A stretch of 25,410 bases of DNA, from NCBI GenBank assembly GCA_009602725.1, contig WELB01000001.1, positions 1,625,824-1,651,233 of the forward strand. Direction: 5' to 3'. The notes below the pieces were generated by a model that had not been told where the DNA came from, did not search any database, and saw only the letters and a program-made list of their open reading frames with translations. Of this stretch, positions 20,938-25,410 are shown in pieces; within the stretch, counting starts at the first letter, position 1; every line of letters begins with the position of its first letter. The position numbers and the translations under genes were made by a program. The DNA comes from Spirogloea muscicola. Lineage: Eukaryota; Streptophyta; Zygnematophyceae; Spirogloeales; Spirogloeaceae.

Positions 20938-23884
20938 ATGCTGCGGGCGGCGCCCATGGCGGGAGCCCCGGGCGGCCGGCCGGCGCCGGGGCCTGCGGCC
21001 GCCGAGGTCCTCTCCATCGCCGCGGCCGAGCGTTCTGCAGGCTGCAGGACCGCTTGGACCGATGAGGACCTCTTCCTAGCGTCGTGCTGCGAGGCCGCCG
21101 CGGCAGCCGAGAGCGACGACGCCGTCGCGCTGCGGCGGCGGTGGTCTCCACCACCACCAGACGTTGTGGTGGATGCGGCGTGGAGCAAGGCGGAGCATGG
21201 GAGCAGCGTTGGCGAAGGCGGCAGCAACAGTACATGGACAGGTAAGTACATGGACAGGGATTGCCGTGTGTAACCCACTACTCTAAAGCCTAACTCCTAT
21301 ATATTGACCGCTGGTGGACGCTAACCAACACTAAGGTATTTGTCCCTGTCTGTGGTAAACCCCAGGCACGAGCTTTACGGTGGACGCATTTCGATTCGGG
21401 CGAATCCCCGGCTGCTCTGCGTACTTCCTCACGCACTTCCACAGCGACCACTATGGCGGGCTGAGCCGCGCATGGCGCCATGGCCCCATCTACTGCACGC
21501 CCCCCACTGGACGCCTTGTCGTCATGTGCCTTGGTGTTGACCCCAAGTGAGAGCCTCCCCACTCAGGGTCTAGGTATTTGGCTCGTTGCCAGCACACCCT
21601 CACGCAGGTCGTGGCTGCCACCGAGCTGTTGCATGCACTGCAATCGCACTTATGTTTCCTTTGCAATCAACGAGCAAGCTTTGACATGCCTGCTATCATC
21701 TGCTTGCTCTTTCCCGGGTTCTAGGTGGATCGTTGGCCTTGAAGAGAACCAGACAGCAGTCGTGCAGGGCGTGGAGGTGACGATGCTGCCAGCCAACCAC
21801 TGCCCTGGTGCGGCAATCATCCTCTTCCGCTTGCCTTGGGGCGACCACATCTTGCACACGGGCGACTTCCGAGCGTGCACGGCCATGCGCGCGTACCCAC
21901 ACCTCCAGGGCGTACATATAAAGCTCCTCTACCTGGACACCACCTACTGCAAAACCAGATACAAGTAGGCAAGCGCGCTCTGGCATCGCCCGCGCTCTGA
22001 TATGGATCAGCCCCAGCATCCTTCATTGACACCCTTGTGCCTGTCGGGGAGCTAGGCTGTAATTGCTGGTCCAATCGTGCTGCACATTCTGGCCTCATAG
22101 CTAGTGGCTTTTGACTACAAGCTGCTGTTCATGGTGTTTTACAGCAGTGGCCTTGACGTGAACATTCATGGCCCCCACAGTACAGCAATTATTGGATGAC
22201 ATCCTTGCATCCGCAATTGTGATCACAGACTGGAGAAACTGGTTCCAGTACTGACCATTGATGCATTTGGTCCAACAGGTTCCCTCCCCAGGAGGATGTG
22301 ATCCAATTTGCAGTGCAGTGCACAAGGAGGATGCTGCAGAGGAGCAAGCGCCTGTTGGTCACGGTTGGCGCTTATAGCATTGGCAAGGAGCGGGTCTACC
22401 TGGCCCTTGCTCAGGCTCTTGGGGTACGTACTTGAAGGTCACCTCGTGCTGCTTGATTCTACTACACTATCTCGTGCTATTTCATGAGTAGAACAGCTCA
22501 TCATTGAAGGGTCTGCAGATCAGAGAGGTCAATGCAAGATGCCTGTGTCTCATTCAAGCAGCAGTCAAGCAGGAGTCTCGTCTACCTGGTCAAAGCTATG
22601 GCCCTCTGGTTTCAGGTCAAGATATATGTGGACAAGAGGCGAGAGAGGGTGCTGGGTGCGCTTGATTGGCCAGAGCTCCAAGCATACTTGACAAGCGATG
22701 CCTCGACTACGCCACTCCACGTCGTCCCCATCGGATATCTTAGGCCTCCTGTATGCTTGCCGTTGGCCTCATTGACCATTTTTTTCCGAAGCTCAGCATG
22801 TCCATTGATGGTGAAACCCACTGCTTGGCTCGATTGATGACTGTGTATTCGTGGGCCATGGGTTGGGTCACCCTGATTGACATCAGCATTTGGTGCAGAT
22901 GTGGCAATTCTGCTTCATTCTCTTATTCCACTATCTGCTCTCCTGTGATTGCTTGTGCATGACAGAGATTAAAGTCATACCTGCAGAATCATGCTTCTTT
23001 CACCGCCATCCTTGGCTTTCGTCCGACAGGTACTAAGCTTTACTGGCTCTGTGCACATACTTGCTTCACATTGAAAAGCTTCTTTCCTGCAATGTATAGC
23101 TCAGTGTACTTTTGGCAACTCAATGAAATGTGAGCAGATGAGTTGCCATAGGTTTCTATTTATCCTGTCTACTACGAGGTTTTTGCCGTAGACTGCCGAC
23201 CACGAGATGGTGATCTCAAGCAAATTGATGTGCACTTGCAGGCTGGACTTACAGCGAGAAGATTGGGGCCAAATTGGAGCTGATCCAGCCCCAAAGATGG
23301 GGGCCTGTCACAGTCTATGGTATGCATTACTGTGAATATTCTTCGGTGTAGCTGCTCTTTCTTCAGCATTGCTGCAATTAGTATCAGTGGGGTTCTGAGC
23401 CAGGCTGCCATTGTAGGATTGAGAGAGATGACTTCATGCTTCTGAGCTTGTTCCCTCTCTTTGGAAGTTATGAGCTGCTGCACCAGGCCACCATCAGACA
23501 TTGTCCTGTTCCATAACCAAGACTTTTCGCTGCTCCCTGCAGGAATTCCATACAGCGAGCACTCGTCCTGCACGGAGCTCAAGGAGTTTGTACAGGTGAG
23601 CTCCAGGGCAGGCACGGCCTTGCTTGAGTTTGTCAATGAGCACATAGGCAGAGGCTGGTGCAGCTCAACAATAGCAGGGCTGCTCATTGCCGCAGCCCGA
23701 AGGAGAGATTCCCGACTCTGGCTCCACCAGATCCTGCAGGCCCCTGAAAGGCGTGTCATTGCCTATGGTGCAGCACTTCAAGCCCGAAAAGATCATCCCA
23801 ACTGTCAACGTGGGCAGCCCAGCGTCAAGGGAGAGGATGAACGGGCTCTTTAGGCAGTGGCAGAATAAGGGCCTGCAAGACTGA
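20938..23884 (+). CDS. SNM1: SNM1/DCLRE1-type DNA cross-link repair nuclease (MBL/beta-CASP)
   Basis: Nuclear 5'-3' exonuclease of the metallo-beta-lactamase/beta-CASP family, implicated in interstrand cross-link and oxidative-damage repair. Exons 20938-21241, 21366-21546, 21725-21964, 22279-22423, 22616-22750, 22966-23029, 23242-23319, 23543-23595 and 23774-23884 give 436 aa in phase, all with GT donors. Motifs: motif 2 [10 protein letters not shown] at 125-134, [12 protein letters not shown] from 185, motif 3 HTGDFRA from 206, then LYLDTTYC; the beta-CASP part has [45 protein letters not shown] (His389) and IIPTVNVG. The roughly 100 N-terminal residues are Ala/Pro-rich with no visible zinc finger. 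ATG 20938 is chosen as the first in-frame ATG; ATG 20956 is an alternative. It most resembles SNM1A/plant SNM1 rather than Artemis. Confidence 0.95.
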
Positions 23885-24461
23885 GCTCGCATTGCCACAT
23901 ATGTGGTCAACCCCAGGCTAAGTAATTGTGCCCTTTGGAGGTTCTTAGAGCTCTCTCTAGAAATTTTGACTTATAGAAAGTGGCCCCATTGGCTACTGAG
24001 ATAGTTAGCACATCCTGGCACACTTGTTGCAAGGGCTCTTCGAATCTCACGGGACGCCCTTAAGAGGACGAAAATAGCTTGCTATGGTGTCAAGCCTGCT
24101 GGCCTTTCCGCTCCTGGGAGGGCACATCAGTTGGTCCCTCTCACTGCAGGCTGTTGACCTCCTCACCAGATGCTGGTCCCTGCAGAGTTCTCCGTTAGTG
24201 AGTCAGTTGCTGGGTGGAAGTAATGATGTTGCAAAGGACATTGTGTTGAGAGAGTGGCAAATTGGTGCAGGCTGAGGCAGATGGCTAGTGACGGACCTGC
24301 CGTTAGGACGTCCACACCGGAAGAGCAGGGTAGGGAGGCCTAATGGCGCGGGGCTATGTGCCTCCGAGTGGGGCGTCGAACTAGTTGGCAAGCTCCTTGG
24401 GCGTCGTGCTCGGCAACAGTCAGCGGCTGCAGAGCTTGCAGTGGCGTGGCAGCTGGGCCAG
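23885..24461. other. Convergent spacer between SNM1 and the dehydratase gene
   Basis: Contains both 3' ends. No conserved frame was found; the open frames on either strand overlap the dehydratase last exon or carry no recognisable motif. A GTTCGAATC-like stretch near 24038 was considered as a tRNA remnant and rejected. Confidence 0.55.

Positions 24462-25410
<949 letters not shown>

Noticed and set aside
22751-22965. A further GC-AG intron in SNM1 (donor at the AG|GCCTCC just upstream)
   Set aside because: A GT donor (CCT|GTATGC) at 22751 keeps phase and gives the same residue spacing as other SNM1 proteins, so no GC donor is needed.
24010-24062. tRNA-like stretch with a B-box-like CTTCGAATC
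   Set aside because: The arms do not pair: the T-stem sequences are not complementary and no acceptor partner is present upstream.

Overview
The window is a stretch of intron-rich nuclear DNA from a member of the green plant lineage. It holds seven recognisable protein genes in about 25 kb. The evidence for a plant-lineage host is a CHASE-domain hybrid histidine kinase of the cytokinin-receptor type, a plant-type cytosolic ribosomal protein L8 (uL2), a plant-type IMP4, a patch of TTTAGGG telomere-like repeat, and GT-AG spliceosomal introns of about 100-400 bp. A streptophyte alga or an early-diverging land plant fits best, but I cannot name the species. One N at 10912 and a 124-base poly-T run at the right end point to a draft assembly.

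Layout: (1) 511-8549 (+), a 23-exon CHASE histidine kinase/receiver hybrid of 1198 codons. (2) 9206-10558 (-), a dienelactone hydrolase family gene whose 5' exon(s) I could not resolve; one intron carries the telomere-like repeat. (3) 11564-13848 (-), a five-exon ZIP metal transporter of 486 codons with a His-rich loop. (4) About 13.9-16.2 kb, no recognised gene; it contains two copies of a 105-bp hairpin-bearing repeat and a decayed third copy. (5) 16303-17652 (+), RPL8 in three exons, 260 codons. (6) 18122-20520 (-), IMP4 in nine exons, 291 codons. (7) 20938-23884 (+), an SNM1-type DNA cross-link repair nuclease in nine exons, 436 codons, head-to-head with IMP4. (8) 24462-25286 (-), the 3' three exons of a mitochondrial-type 3-hydroxyacyl-thioester dehydratase (HTD2/MaoC hot-dog family), cut off by the poly-T run.

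For the receptor, the ZIP gene, RPL8, IMP4 and SNM1 the reconstructed exons sum to a multiple of three from start to stop and the intron phases agree. The remaining two (dienelactone hydrolase and HTD2) are in phase over the part that can be seen. The genes do not form a pathway: signalling, metal transport, translation, ribosome assembly, DNA repair and fatty-acid metabolism are simply neighbours. General traits are very GC-rich first exons next to (CCG)n tracts, with GC3 falling downstream. An unusual share of introns, 4 of about 50, require a GC rather than GT donor. I see no CRISPR array, tRNA, rRNA or intact transposon.
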